39,971 nt of DNA, from assembly GCA_028699255.1 (NCBI GenBank), contig JAQVUX010000010.1, positions 1-39,971 on the forward strand, read 5' to 3'. The notes beneath the pieces are model-generated. The model worked only from the letters and a program-made list of their open reading frames with translations. It made no database searches and was not told where the DNA came from. This document shows, piece after piece, positions 30,833 through 39,971 of this stretch (within the stretch, counting starts at the first letter, position 1; the number at the start of each line of letters is the position of its first letter). This DNA is from Candidatus Omnitrophota bacterium. Its GTDB lineage: Bacteria > Omnitrophota > Gorgyraeia > 2-01-FULL-45-10. Both the position numbers and the translations under genes were made by a program.

Positions 30833-32843
30833 CTTTTTCTATAACCTCGCTATTTTGGGTTACAAAATATGTAACGCTTCCAGAAGTAATCTGCCAGTAA
30901 GGATAGAAAGGTGATTGCGAAGGACCACCCGGTTCCCAGACTAATTCAGCCGTCGTTCCATCGTTTTGCAAAATACAATTTACCGAGGATGCCAATCGCA
31001 ACGCTTCAGCTTTTGTTACCTGTATAAAACGTGTCGATGTAGTTACCCACGAGGCTTCTTTAAAACTTCCATCAGCCGCATCGATAATTATAGCGGCATA
31101 GGTAAGAAACTGTCCGTTGACATATTTGTCGAATGGTATAAGGTAATAGTAAGTATTTTCTTTATCGGTACGCCGGACCTTAACAAAGCTTCTTGCCTGG
31201 CTACCGTCAAATGCCTTCACGAAATTATCATCCGTTAGAAGCGATGAATCTACAATCTTTTTCCAATCGAGCTTAAATGATGACTGGCTGTCAGAGCTAA
31301 AAACCGAGCTTAATGAAGTCGCGCTAAGCTGTGATTGAATATCGTTTTTAAGATCAACCACCAAAGCCGCATCATAAAGATGTTTCTTGGCATTTTCTAT
31401 TCTGGCTTCAGCATCGGACAATCCGTCAGGAATTTCTTTAGCGAGTGTTTCGGAAATAGTTATTATAGCGAGTGTTTCTTCGTTTACCTTTGCTTCTGCC
31501 GTTTGCACTTCAGCATCACTTTCAACTTCAGGTGGTTCGGCTACTTGCAAATATTTTCCATTATAGGCATCGGAGGTCACGACAGGCAGGAAGAATGTTT
31601 CCTGAGCCGCCTTTGCCGTTACATATAAATCCTGGCCTATCCCGCCCGACGCAGGGTCTGTCAACCATAAGCCATATACTGTAAAATTCGGGGTATACCA
31701 TGGGTTTGTATGCGGCTTGGGTATCGGATTTTCAGTTGTAGCGGCGCCGTTTACGATAAGCCAATGGTTATATGTCCCATACGCGGGAACAACGGGGGGA
31801 GTGTTTGGCCATGCGGCGAGATCGCCGTCTTTCCACCAGGAATCAATAGTTACAGGATACGCCATCCAGTGGATCACGTCTCTCAAATACTCGGCAAACT
31901 TATCGCTCGCGAATGATTCTACGCTAAAATTATATCCTTTGGACACAATACCATAACCAGTTGTATCAGTTGAATCATAAGGGTCGTAATGTCCAAGCAC
32001 ATGATACATGCCTACAGGATCTATCTCCGTTATAGTAGAATTTATCGAACTATTATATTTATGTCCGTAGTCATATATCTCTTCTTGAGTCAAGCTAGTG
32101 CTAACACCATCACGGATATAATTTAATATCATCTGAGCGCATGCGGCACCGCTATAATAATCCGTAATTTGGGCATACGCAGGCTTTAGATGAAGCACCC
32201 AGCCTAAAAATACTGAAACACTGCTACTACCTGCATTACCCGCCAAGTCTTGAGCTGAAGCGGTAACTTTGTTTGGGCCGCCTACTACTATGACATCCGT
32301 TATCGAGAAGCTTCCATCCGTGCCTACTGTCGGCGTGTAAACAGTCCCTTCGACATTTACGGAAACACTGCTAACGCCTGATAATGTATCTGTCGCTGTG
32401 CCGGTAACGGTTACGGGACTTGCGCTAACAGCGGCTTCGTTAGCAGGACTTGTAATGCTTACTACAGGATGTGTTTTATCCAGTTTTATTGCTGATAGCG
32501 TTTTGTGCGGCGTTTCTTCATTGCCTGATTTATCGATACTCCAATATTCCAATATGTTGTTAGCGCCCTCCGTAGATATAAGAGGCTGGCCTGCTATGCT
32601 AACGGCGAGCGTATCTCCGCCATTAATTTTATAGTAAGTCTCTTTTATATCAGATGCCGCATCGGTAGCAGATAAGGTAATGGTAAGGTTGCTATTATGC
32701 CAAAGTCCGTCATAATCAGTTTGCGTCTCGGGCCCAGTCGTATCAAGAGACACGGTTACATTAAAGGTATAGCCCGTCACGGCGAAAACCTCTGCATTGG
32801 CAAACATTAAGGTAACCAGTAACACAATGAGTGTCTTTTTCAT
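30825..32843 (-). CDS. secreted Ig-like / C39-like peptidase-like protein
   Basis: About 672 residues from the ATG at 32843, chosen for its AGAGG seven bases upstream and the signal peptide (KKTLIVLLVTLMFANAEVFA) that follows. Two Ig-like (bacterial/OmpL47-type) domains lie at about 28-125 and 126-212 (TTGPETQTDYDGLWHNS; HPVVSITSPANEAAV). Next comes a C39/papain-like segment: Cys235 in YYSGAACAQMIL, His360 in YNHWLIVNG and Asp396 in LTDPASGG, in the right order and spacing for a thiol protease or an inactive relative. The C-terminal third is unassigned. It may process or attach other secreted proteins of this cluster. Confidence 0.75.
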   Translation of the reverse strand: MKKTLIVLLVTLMFANAEVFAVTGYTFNVTVSLDTTGPETQTDYDGLWHNSNLTITLSATDAASDIKETYYKINGGDTLAVSIAGQPLISTEGANNILEYWSIDKSGNEETPHKTLSAIKLDKTHPVVSITSPANEAAVSASPVTVTGTATDTLSGVSSVSVNVEGTVYTPTVGTDGSFSITDVIVVGGPNKVTASAQDLAGNAGSSSVSVFLGWVLHLKPAYAQITDYYSGAACAQMILNYIRDGVSTSLTQEEIYDYGHKYNSSINSTITEIDPVGMYHVLGHYDPYDSTDTTGYGIVSKGYNFSVESFASDKFAEYLRDVIHWMAYPVTIDSWWKDGDLAAWPNTPPVVPAYGTYNHWLIVNGAATTENPIPKPHTNPWYTPNFTVYGLWLTDPASGGIGQDLYVTAKAAQETFFLPVVTSDAYNGKYLQVAEPPEVESDAEVQTAEAKVNEETLAIITISETLAKEIPDGLSDAEARIENAKKHLYDAALVVDLKNDIQSQLSATSLSSVFSSDSQSSFKLDWKKIVDSSLLTDDNFVKAFDGSQARSFVKVRRTDKENTYYYLIPFDKYVNGQFLTYAAIIIDAADGSFKEASWVTTSTRFIQVTKAEALRLASSVNCILQNDGTTAELVWEPGGPSQSPFYPYWQITSGSVTYFVTQNSEVIEKDV

Positions 32844-32864
32844 ATACCGCCCTCTATGCAATAC

Positions 32865-33365
32865 CTATTTCGTAGCCTCTCCTACGCTGAAAAGTAATTT
32901 ACTTCTTATTCCGAGCCCTAACGATTCGCCTATAGTGTGAGACCATATAAAGACGTGAAACTTTCTTCCAAGGTATTCTTTTTTATACGGAATGTTAATA
33001 ACCACGTCCGTCTGGGCCTTACCGTTAGGCTCAATCATAAATGAAGTCTTCTCCAACTTTATCCAGTCCACGCTGGGAATGGGTTCATAGCCTTCCTGAA
33101 CCTCACCCCCCTCGGGCGCCAAGACTTCGATCTTTATTTCTACGACGTTATCGCTATTATTCTCGATAACTAACGGAAACTGGGAGTCTTTTTGCATACT
33201 GTATTCCACGCCCATGGGAACATTCTCAAGCGCAACCTTACCAAAGCTTGTCCTTAACCCATTGGCTTGCGATAAATCAGGATACAGTAGTCCCATTCCC
33301 AGAATAGCGATACCGGCGACAGCTTTTTTACATGACAATAAGCGCCACCTTTTCTGACTAATCAA
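32865..33365 (-). CDS. secreted Ig-fold protein (DUF916-like)
   Basis: A 166-residue protein with a signal peptide (KKAVAGIAILGMGLLYPDLSQA). The mature part is a beta-rich domain with FPLVIENNSDNVVEIKIEVL and SFMIEPNGKAQTDVVINIP, the pattern of an Ig-like/DUF916-type module. The open frame begins at a TTG overlapping the preceding gene; a second TTG at 33338 has AAAGG nine bases upstream and keeps a short signal peptide, so the start is uncertain. It lies between the small WxL-like protein and the peptidase-like protein and probably works with them at the cell surface. Confidence 0.7.
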   Translation of the reverse strand: MISQKRWRLLSCKKAVAGIAILGMGLLYPDLSQANGLRTSFGKVALENVPMGVEYSMQKDSQFPLVIENNSDNVVEIKIEVLAPEGGEVQEGYEPIPSVDWIKLEKTSFMIEPNGKAQTDVVINIPYKKEYLGRKFHVFIWSHTIGESLGLGIRSKLLFSVGEATK

Positions 33366-33894
33366 CGGTCGCGCTAAGGGTAACGGCTATGGTCTTCTGG
33401 CTCGGCGACGATGTGCCTGTCGGAGTCTCTATCTTTAACCATATACTTCTTTCTTCATTATAAGGAACGGCGGATCCTGTTTTGTCGCCGGCAAACTGCG
33501 TTGTCGATGCAGGCGTAGAAACTGTGGTCAAAGCATTCGCTGTCCCCCAAGTAACTACATCAGCCGTAGTAGCAAAAGCGGCGCTTAATCTATACTTGTC
33601 AAAATCCGGGGCGGTAGTTACCGACGTCCAGCCCGAAGGATCGGATAGACTAAGCGAATATGTCTCGGTGCTCCCGGAACCGGTGTTCTTTACTACAATC
33701 GCGTTTGATGAAACGGCAGAGCTATTGGCGCCTTTTATTCCGAAGTCAATAGGCCCGCCCGTCACCATAATATCGGCTGACGTCGCTATTGAAATCGTTA
33801 CGTTAAAGCTCGCCGAGTTTGCTGCAAAAGCAGGCGCGGATACCACTGTCAAGAGTGCTATCGCACCTATTGCCATCCATAAATACTTTTTCAT
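33358..33894 (-). CDS. secreted WxL-like surface protein
   Basis: About 178 residues from the ATG at 33894, which has AGAGG six bases upstream, followed by a clear signal peptide (KKYLWMAIGAIALLTVVSAPAFA). The mature part is Ser/Thr-rich beta structure. It aligns with the C-terminal 150 residues of the giant protein upstream: AIVVKNTGSGSTETYSLSL against KIIITNSGDGPQSYDLKIT, and RSIWLKIETP against RSLWFDLKAP. The two probably share a surface-binding or assembly role. Confidence 0.8.
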   Translation of the reverse strand: MKKYLWMAIGAIALLTVVSAPAFAANSASFNVTISIATSADIMVTGGPIDFGIKGANSSAVSSNAIVVKNTGSGSTETYSLSLSDPSGWTSVTTAPDFDKYRLSAAFATTADVVTWGTANALTTVSTPASTTQFAGDKTGSAVPYNEERSIWLKIETPTGTSSPSQKTIAVTLSATVD

Positions 33895-33932
33895 TTCACA
33901 CCTCTCTTTTTTACAACATTTGATTGTATTTA

Positions 33933-33968
33933 CTCCTCCCACGAGGAGCCACTGTTTTTATTTTTTTC
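33933..33968 (+). terminator. hairpin and T-run between giant gene and WxL-like gene
   Basis: CTCCTC (33933-33938) pairs with GAGGAG (33943-33948), with a T-rich tract at 33955-33967 on the plus strand. No plus-strand gene precedes it. On the minus strand it is only a hairpin lying between two genes, possibly an mRNA processing or stability element. Confidence 0.35.
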
Positions 33969-33990
33969 TCTCACCCCCTCCTAATGAATA

Positions 33991-36900
33991 TTAAGAAGCT
34001 TCAGCATTTATTGTAACTTCGATAGAATGCGTGGCGCCCTTGGTAGTGTCTTTCGAAGGCGCTTTTAAATCAAACCATAAGCTTCTTGTGCCACCAGCTG
34101 AAACCGACACTCCGTTTTGCGCTAAACGGCTACTTCCGAACCTTAGAGAAGTCGCGACATCAGCGCTATTGGATAAAATAACGTCATCGCTACCTACTTC
34201 ATTAAAATAAGTAGCGTCTATGCCTGTTTCCGAGCTACCTGCAAAAATCGCGCTTAACACAAATATATCTATACCTACACCATCCTTATCGGAAGCACTT
34301 GCCCAGCTCCCCTGGCTTGTTATTTTTAAATCATAAGATTGAGGACCATCACCGCTATTTGTTATTATTATTTTGCTAGAACTATCAGAGATATGTTCAG
34401 ATCCCGCTTCTTTATTTAATAACTGCCAATCCGCATGGTCTATAGATATGCCAAGAGCCTGGAACATATACACAGGGCCTACTGACGTTACCTTTTTATA
34501 CTCATTGCCGGTGGTATCTACCGCTGTAACGGCGTAATAATATGATTTGCCGAATACTCCTGTAGTATCTACATAGCTCGTTACTGTTTTATTAACAATC
34601 GATTGGCTTATAGGCGCCATCCCTGTAACATTAGTCATGACGCTATCCGAGCGGTAAATATTAAAGTTGTGGAAATCTCCTCCTGTATCATTAAATATAT
34701 CCCAGGTTATCGTAATGTTTTCCATGGCACCTTTGGCTGTTGTTACATTTACGGTGCCAGGCGGAGTGACATCAATAGTAAAACTATCTGCGGAAGAATA
34801 CAGACTTTCGTTGCCTGTTAGATCTTTCGCGCTAACATGCCACCATATTCTTCCTTCAGGTAAATTCGATACTGAAGTATAATTTGTATCGGAAGCGTAT
34901 CCGTCAAATAGAAGGGTTGAAAAATCGCTCGCACTGGCAATTTGAACGTGATATAAAGACGCGCCTATAGAGGCATTCCATGTCAATGTCGGTTTTTGAT
35001 TATTGGTCGGATCAGGTGAATAGGCTATGAGAGTAACCGGTGCTGGGGGTACCAGATTAATGATAAAACTACTACTACTTGAGAACGATTCTTCATTACC
35101 CAGGGAATCTATAGCGGCTACTCGCCAGTATATCGTACCTTGAGGCAAGGCCACAGTAGGTGTGTATGTAGGAGAGGCACTACTGCTGTCATTAACCAAT
35201 AGAGCGCTAAAATCTGATGCACTACTTATTTGAATATTATAATGCGCCGCGCCATTAACAGCGTTCCATGTCAATATTGGCTTCTGATTATTCGTAAGAT
35301 TAGGACTGTATGAAATCAATGTCGGGACAGAGATAGAACTAGTAGTAAAGCTCCACACGCCGCTAAGTGCTGATAACCCCGTATTATCTATCGCCTTTAC
35401 TTGCCAATAATATGTTTTATTATAGCCAAGGGCCGGGGAAGTATATGACGAAGATGACTGATTCTGTGATATCAAAACAGAGGGATCCAAATTCGCAACC
35501 AATTCCTGGTTGTCACTAAAATACACATTATAAGTTAGTGGGTTTGATTGCGGATCACTCCCAGTCCAGGTCATGGAAACCTCAAGGGGAGTCCCTAAAT
35601 TAGCTTGATTAGTAGCGCCTGACGCCGGCGTTGGATTGGTAGGCGGATTAGGCGGTAAATTAATAATTTGCATTGTAACCGGGATAAGTGTGGTGATGCC
35701 ATCAAAACGAACGACGACATTGCCCGAATACGACCCCACGCTAAGTTTGCTCGTGTTAACAATATTAACTCCTATTGTCCCGGTGGGAGCTGTCGTCCCT
35801 CCAATATAAAGATTTGATAATGATAACTGGATCCAAGGCTGATCGGCTGAAAAGGTAACCGAAATTGGAATCCCGGTAACCTCTCCGGTCATCTGAGTGG
35901 TCAGCTTCTGGGTAAGGTTTGATCCGAAATCCAGGCTTGGAGGTGTAAAAGTAAGATCTTTTGTAAGAACTCCTACCATTTGCCCAAGAACATCAAAATT
36001 AGAGCCGTTGTTATATTGATAGGCAACAAAAAACTCATTGCCTGTAGCATTGTATGCGGCAATACCATTTTGCAACTGCATGCCGCTTACTGAAGCGATG
36101 CTTAAAGGTTGCTGGATAACTTTGGTTAGGGTGCTTGGTGAAACACGCAAACCCAGTATGTCTTGTTCGTTACTTCCAGTCAATGAAGATGTAAGTGTAA
36201 TAAAATATTCATTATTAGTCGAGTTATACGCCAACGATGGCCCCAAATAACTGCTCCCACTGGAAGCATAATAGGTATACGAGTAGGCCGGGACCGCGGC
36301 GGAGGATATGGTTTGGACTCCAATAGCATATGACACGCCGGTGCCTAAATAATCATACTGAAAAACCATCGCGTACTGATTCAGGCTGGGATTATAAACC
36401 ACGTTAGGCAAATATGCTTTTTGAGGAAGACCGGTTAGCTTGCCGCTGGTAACGCTCCCTGCGCTACTAATACCAAACACAGCTATGCTATAAGTGCTGG
36501 ATAAATCAGTATAGCCACCAACGACTAAATATTGATTTGTCTGGGAATTAAAGACAACTTTAGGATTTTGAATAGTATTAGGATAATATGAATAATCTTT
36601 GCCGACCACACAGTTACCATTGGCATCCAAAATAATTAAAATCAGGTCATTTGTTCCATTGCCGGCATAATTACTTGCATAAGCGATCAGGTACTTATTT
36701 TCCGTAGAATTATAAACAATGGATGGTGTGATCTCCGCAACGCCCGGGGAATTAATTAAAGAATTAATGGTCACGGGACCGCCCACGAGCGCACCTGCCG
36801 CGGATACTCTCTGCTCTGCTATCTGTGTTATCCCCGAGCTATTAGTATATTGGCAGACAACCATATATTGGTTTGTGGTGCTATTCCAGGCAACTTGCGG

Positions 36901-39900
36901 TTTATTTTCGATATAACCGCTATTGAATATAGGAAACGCGCTTCCAGCCGGCTGACCGGATGCTGAAATGAATTGACCATAAATGTCGATATTCGAACCG
37001 TTTCCGGAAACATCGTTTTCATAAACTACGAAAAATTGACTGGAAGTACTGTTATATACTTCCGCGACGTTATCTTCATTATTCGAAGAGTTCGCAATGT
37101 TAACAGACGACCCTATCCTGGCAAAATTAAGAAAGGTAATCGAACTGGAGGATTGTATAGTAGACAATTCGGTACCAACTGAGTCAAACGCTACAACCGC
37201 ATAATAATAAACCGTGCCAATAACAGTTGTATTATCCACATAACTTACCGTAGCTACATTGGAAATAGTCGTTAAAGGCGTTAAACCCGATAGACTTGTG
37301 ATAGCGCTGGTCGATCTATAAATAGCATAATAGCTAAATACCCCCTGCCCCTGATATCCGGTCCAATTCACTGATATTCCATTGAGTTGAGAACTTACGT
37401 CGGTAGTCAAGCTGGGGATGACAGCCGTGCCCGATAAGCTGACACTAACACTGGGAGTATCAGGATCATTGGACTGAACAGTTAAGTTGCCCGTTGGGTT
37501 AGTACCGATAAGTGCTGTCAGGGTGACATTGAATACTGCCTGAGCACCCGAGAGAATAGTCGCGGTTTTAGGACTTACCGTAAATACGGCGTTATCGGTA
37601 GAAACGTTTGTTATATCAAGAGAGGCGTCCCCCGTATTATAAACCGTCAATTGATTTGTGGTAGGAGTCCCGGCCGGGACTGAACCAAAATCGATAGAGC
37701 TTACTGCCACTCCGATATGAGGCGCAGGGCTGGTCTTTTCACTGATTTCCATAATGGGCCTATTGGCTTCATCATAGGTCAGGTCCTTAACAGCGCCGTT
37801 AGGCATGATGATCTTGGTAAGCTTATTGTTAACGTCATAAGTATATTGTGTAACGCCACTGGCGGCATCTTTCACAGTAACCAAGTTATTATTATTGTCA
37901 TAACCATACGTGGTCACGTTATTATTACCATCGATCACAGTCGCTAAATTGCCATTAGCGTCATAGGTATAATTGACACTTCCGGCTGTTGTCGTGATCT
38001 TTTTAATTCTATCCACATTATCATAATAAAATGACGTTGCGTCCCCGCCAGTATCGGAAACAGTAGACAGGCGTGATAAGGTATCGTAAGTTTTACTTGT
38101 CTGATAGCCACTGGGCGCGGTTACGGCCAAAGGCATTCCGTTGGCGTCATAAGTCATATTAACGGTTCTGCTCGTTTCATCCGTAACTGAAAGCAGGTTA
38201 CCATTGGAATCATAGGTGTATTTTGTGACATAGTTGGGGTCGTAAGAATAACCTATAGAGCTTGGTGGCAGTGTCGGAGTCGTAGGCGTCGTCCAGTCCA
38301 GCGTAACAACGGTTAGCGTCTCGGTCATTCGATTATTTGAGTCATATACATAGACCGTATCATTGCCTAACTCATTACGTGTCGCGATCAGGTTTTTATT
38401 GGCATCATAGAAAAAGAACTTCTGTCCCCCATTGGCATCCTTCATGTACCAGACGTTACCAAAGCTGTCATACAAATAACTGGTAGTCTGGCCATTGGTA
38501 TCAGTGACAGTGCTTGGGCCAAAATTATTAACATCATACACAATATTAGTCGTATTGTTCAGGAAATCTACAATTTGCGCCAGATGGTGATTCTCATCAA
38601 AATATTGAGTGGTAGTCGCGCTATTGGAATCGGTAGTCGTCGTCATGCTGTCCGCAAGATCGAAATTGGAAGAATATTGAGCGGAACCCACTATTTGAGA
38701 TATAGCGCGGTTGTAATCATCGTACACGGCCTGATAAGAAGTATTATTTTTAGGATCAATGATCTGGGTTACATGTAGATCCGCATCATAGACATACGTG
38801 GTTGTTTGATTGGCGGCGTCTACGACGGTGTTTAATTGGTCATTGGAATAATAAGTATAGGTAACTGTTTTAGATCCGGGCCCAACAGCGCTCGTTATAT
38901 TATTACCTGTATAGTTTAAAGTAATCGCCCTGCCATTTTGATGCGTAATGGATATCAGATTTGAACCGTTATAAGCATAATTAATTGCGATGCCATTTCT
39001 GTCCGTGACACTCGTCAGCAATCCTGAGCTGTTAAAGTTGGCCTTACCTATATTAAGGCAATCTAAGGTAAATGTCCCGTCCTGGTTATCGATCAGGATA
39101 TGGCTACCGCCTTCCCTCATATATACAGGCTTACTATTAATATTCAGCCCTTTTAGGACGTAAAGATACTCATTCTGCCCTTCTCTGACGTAAATCTGAT
39201 CATTGGCGCTCACCGTAAATGCGCTATTCCCGAAAGTATAGTTCTCCGGCGTGCTCGGGAATCGTATGGCAAAAGGCGTGATCTGCCATCCATACCCAAA
39301 TCCGGTAGATTTGTCGTAAAAAGAATTATAATACCTGACAAGCTCAAGTGAATTATCCCCCAGCACAGGAAAGGACATATCCACTTTAGATCCCCTGACA
39401 CTGCCGTCTTTTTGTGAACGGGTAAATGACTGCGCGATAGCTGTGAATTGTTCCGTGTTACCGCTTGGATCCTCAGCGCTAAAATCCCAGCTAAAATCGG
39501 TGTCACTTGTTCGGGCGGTAATAGCGGCTTCACTGGCTGTAGTTGCCACTGCATTAGTAGAACTTGCAAAATTAGTATCGTCTAACTTATAAATAACTCC
39601 GCCTATGATGGTGAGTGAATAAATCTTTAAACCATTAGTCCAGCTTGTGACGACTGATGTCTGGGGTGTGTATTGCGGTGTTGTTCCAGCCGCGGGGACA
39701 TAATTGGAGAAAAACGACAGATCGAAAGGAATGTTATTATCTTTGATCCACTTTACGACAGCCGTGATTTTGCCCAGCCTGGTTAACTGCTGTAATATAG
39801 GAAACTCGGTGGCATAGGCATCGTAGTTTTGTGTCACCTGTGCGGCAAAGGCTTCAGCATAAGTGTCACCGGTAACGTCGTTTTTGTATTTCGATTCGGT

Positions 39901-39971
39901 CAATAATTGCATTGTAGCCTGACTAAACTCCATGGCAGAGCCATCCGCGGATTGTGCAAGCGTTATCTCTT
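33991..39971 (-). CDS. giant RHS/FN3 surface protein, 5' end outside window
   Basis: At least 1992 residues; the frame stays open to the window edge (12 codons before the first in-window ATG at 39933), so the start is missing. Numbering from that ATG: an RHS-type N-terminal motif (VDMSFPVLGDNSLELVRYY, ~185-202), then YD repeats (~290-735), an ASH/HYDIN-like domain (SSIDFGSVPAGT, ~748), an FN3 (~841-935), a run of about six 50-residue propeller-like repeats (~941-1311, pattern VYNSTxNxYxVxY), a BACON-like domain (~1329), four FN3 domains (~1428-1810), and a C-terminal module (1831-1980) like the small protein downstream. No toxin domain or Asp-protease motif of true RHS toxins is seen. Likely an adhesin or sheath protein. 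Confidence 0.88.
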   Translation of the reverse strand, partial: EITLAQSADGSAMEFSQATMQLLTESKYKNDVTGDTYAEAFAAQVTQNYDAYATEFPILQQLTRLGKITAVVKWIKDNNIPFDLSFFSNYVPAAGTTPQYTPQTSVVTSWTNGLKIYSLTIIGGVIYKLDDTNFASSTNAVATTASEAAITARTSDTDFSWDFSAEDPSGNTEQFTAIAQSFTRSQKDGSVRGSKVDMSFPVLGDNSLELVRYYNSFYDKSTGFGYGWQITPFAIRFPSTPENYTFGNSAFTVSANDQIYVREGQNEYLYVLKGLNINSKPVYMREGGSHILIDNQDGTFTLDCLNIGKANFNSSGLLTSVTDRNGIAINYAYNGSNLISITHQNGRAITLNYTGNNITSAVGPGSKTVTYTYYSNDQLNTVVDAANQTTTYVYDADLHVTQIIDPKNNTSYQAVYDDYNRAISQIVGSAQYSSNFDLADSMTTTTDSNSATTTQYFDENHHLAQIVDFLNNTTNIVYDVNNFGPSTVTDTNGQTTSYLYDSFGNVWYMKDANGGQKFFFYDANKNLIATRNELGNDTVYVYDSNNRMTETLTVVTLDWTTPTTPTLPPSSIGYSYDPNYVTKYTYDSNGNLLSVTDETSRTVNMTYDANGMPLAVTAPSGYQTSKTYDTLSRLSTVSDTGGDATSFYYDNVDRIKKITTTAGSVNYTYDANGNLATVIDGNNNVTTYGYDNNNNLVTVKDAASGVTQYTYDVNNKLTKIIMPNGAVKDLTYDEANRPIMEISEKTSPAPHIGVAVSSIDFGSVPAGTPTTNQLTVYNTGDASLDITNVSTDNAVFTVSPKTATILSGAQAVFNVTLTALIGTNPTGNLTVQSNDPDTPSVSVSLSGTAVIPSLTTDVSSQLNGISVNWTGYQGQGVFSYYAIYRSTSAITSLSGLTPLTTISNVATVSYVDNTTVIGTVYYYAVVAFDSVGTELSTIQSSSSITFLNFARIGSSVNIANSSNNEDNVAEVYNSTSSQFFVVYENDVSGNGSNIDIYGQFISASGQPAGSAFPIFNSGYIENKPQVAWNSTTNQYMVVCQYTNSSGITQIAEQRVSAAGALVGGPVTINSLINSPGVAEITPSIVYNSTENKYLIAYASNYAGNGTNDLILIILDANGNCVVGKDYSYYPNTIQNPKVVFNSQTNQYLVVGGYTDLSSTYSIAVFGISSAGSVTSGKLTGLPQKAYLPNVVYNPSLNQYAMVFQYDYLGTGVSYAIGVQTISSAAVPAYSYTYYASSGSSYLGPSLAYNSTNNEYFITLTSSLTGSNEQDILGLRVSPSTLTKVIQQPLSIASVSGMQLQNGIAAYNATGNEFFVAYQYNNGSNFDVLGQMVGVLTKDLTFTPPSLDFGSNLTQKLTTQMTGEVTGIPISVTFSADQPWIQLSLSNLYIGGTTAPTGTIGVNIVNTSKLSVGSYSGNVVVRFDGITTLIPVTMQIINLPPNPPTNPTPASGATNQANLGTPLEVSMTWTGSDPQSNPLTYNVYFSDNQELVANLDPSVLISQNQSSSSYTSPALGYNKTYYWQVKAIDNTGLSALSGVWSFTTSSISVPTLISYSPNLTNNQKPILTWNAVNGAAHYNIQISSASDFSALLVNDSSSASPTYTPTVALPQGTIYWRVAAIDSLGNEESFSSSSSFIINLVPPAPVTLIAYSPDPTNNQKPTLTWNASIGASLYHVQIASASDFSTLLFDGYASDTNYTSVSNLPEGRIWWHVSAKDLTGNESLYSSADSFTIDVTPPGTVNVTTAKGAMENITITWDIFNDTGGDFHNFNIYRSDSVMTNVTGMAPISQSIVNKTVTSYVDTTGVFGKSYYYAVTAVDTTGNEYKKVTSVGPVYMFQALGISIDHADWQLLNKEAGSEHISDSSSKIIITNSGDGPQSYDLKITSQGSWASASDKDGVGIDIFVLSAIFAGSSETGIDATYFNEVGSDDVILSNSADVATSLRFGSSRLAQNGVSVSAGGTRSLWFDLKAPSKDTTKGATHSIEVTINAEAS

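Noticed and set aside
33991-39971. RHS polymorphic toxin with immunity gene
   Set aside because: After the YD repeats come FN3, propeller-like and WxL-like modules instead of a toxin tip, and the following gene is a secreted relative of the C-terminus, not an immunity protein.

Overview
The window reads as a chromosome segment of a Gram-negative, probably uncultivated bacterium. Evidence is a TolC-type outer-membrane channel, lipoboxes on several secreted proteins, a BamE-like lipoprotein, Rho-independent terminators and dispersed GC-rich REP-like palindromes. The gene mix (phosphorelays, GT87/GT2 glycosyltransferases, giant RHS/FN3 surface protein, RtcB plus archease) and the short lysine-rich protein would fit a PVC-related lineage such as Candidatus Omnitrophota. 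That placement is inference only. Every protein gene I support lies on the minus strand except one small ORF at 21420-21572.

Region 1 (1-3150) holds two serine tRNA genes, anticodons UGA (441-530) and CGA (2581-2670). Each is preceded, on its own transcribed strand and with no gap, by 84-86-nt units that begin with a copy of the tRNA 5' end and continue into a hairpin: one unit before tRNA-Ser(UGA), four before tRNA-Ser(CGA). Both arrays start with the same pair of leader hairpins. Both tRNA 3' ends sit inside inverted repeats, one of them a perfect 90-bp palindrome. I see this as the most unusual thing in the window. A flavin reductase-like gene and a lipoprotein hydrolase lie between the two tRNAs.

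Region 2 (3145-17170) has a PAS histidine kinase and response regulator pair (3145-5472), preceded by a terminator that is overlapped by a 31-codon leader ORF. Upstream of it lies a long, tightly packed transcription unit starting at a good promoter near 17140-17167: tolC-like, hlyD-like, two ABC ATPases, two ABC-2 permeases, an MFS exporter, archease, rtcB, serS and a small HExxH membrane protein.

Region 3 (17180-21572) has der, a metallo-beta-lactamase-fold hydrolase, a GT87-like membrane glycosyltransferase and a GT2 glycosyltransferase, plus the divergent small lysine-rich protein gene.

Region 4 (21752-30310) holds three small lipoprotein genes, then an operon 30095->23308 with its own promoter and operator-like palindrome: a double-receiver protein, a fused double flavoprotein with an iron-sulfur motif, a CrtI-like FAD oxidoreductase, a 7TM-GAF histidine kinase, a single-domain receiver and a stand-alone DHp-like protein. 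None of its regulators has a DNA-binding output domain. Region 5 (30308-39971) is a run of secreted proteins ending in a 5'-incomplete giant RHS/FN3 protein whose C-terminal module resembles the small secreted protein encoded next to it.
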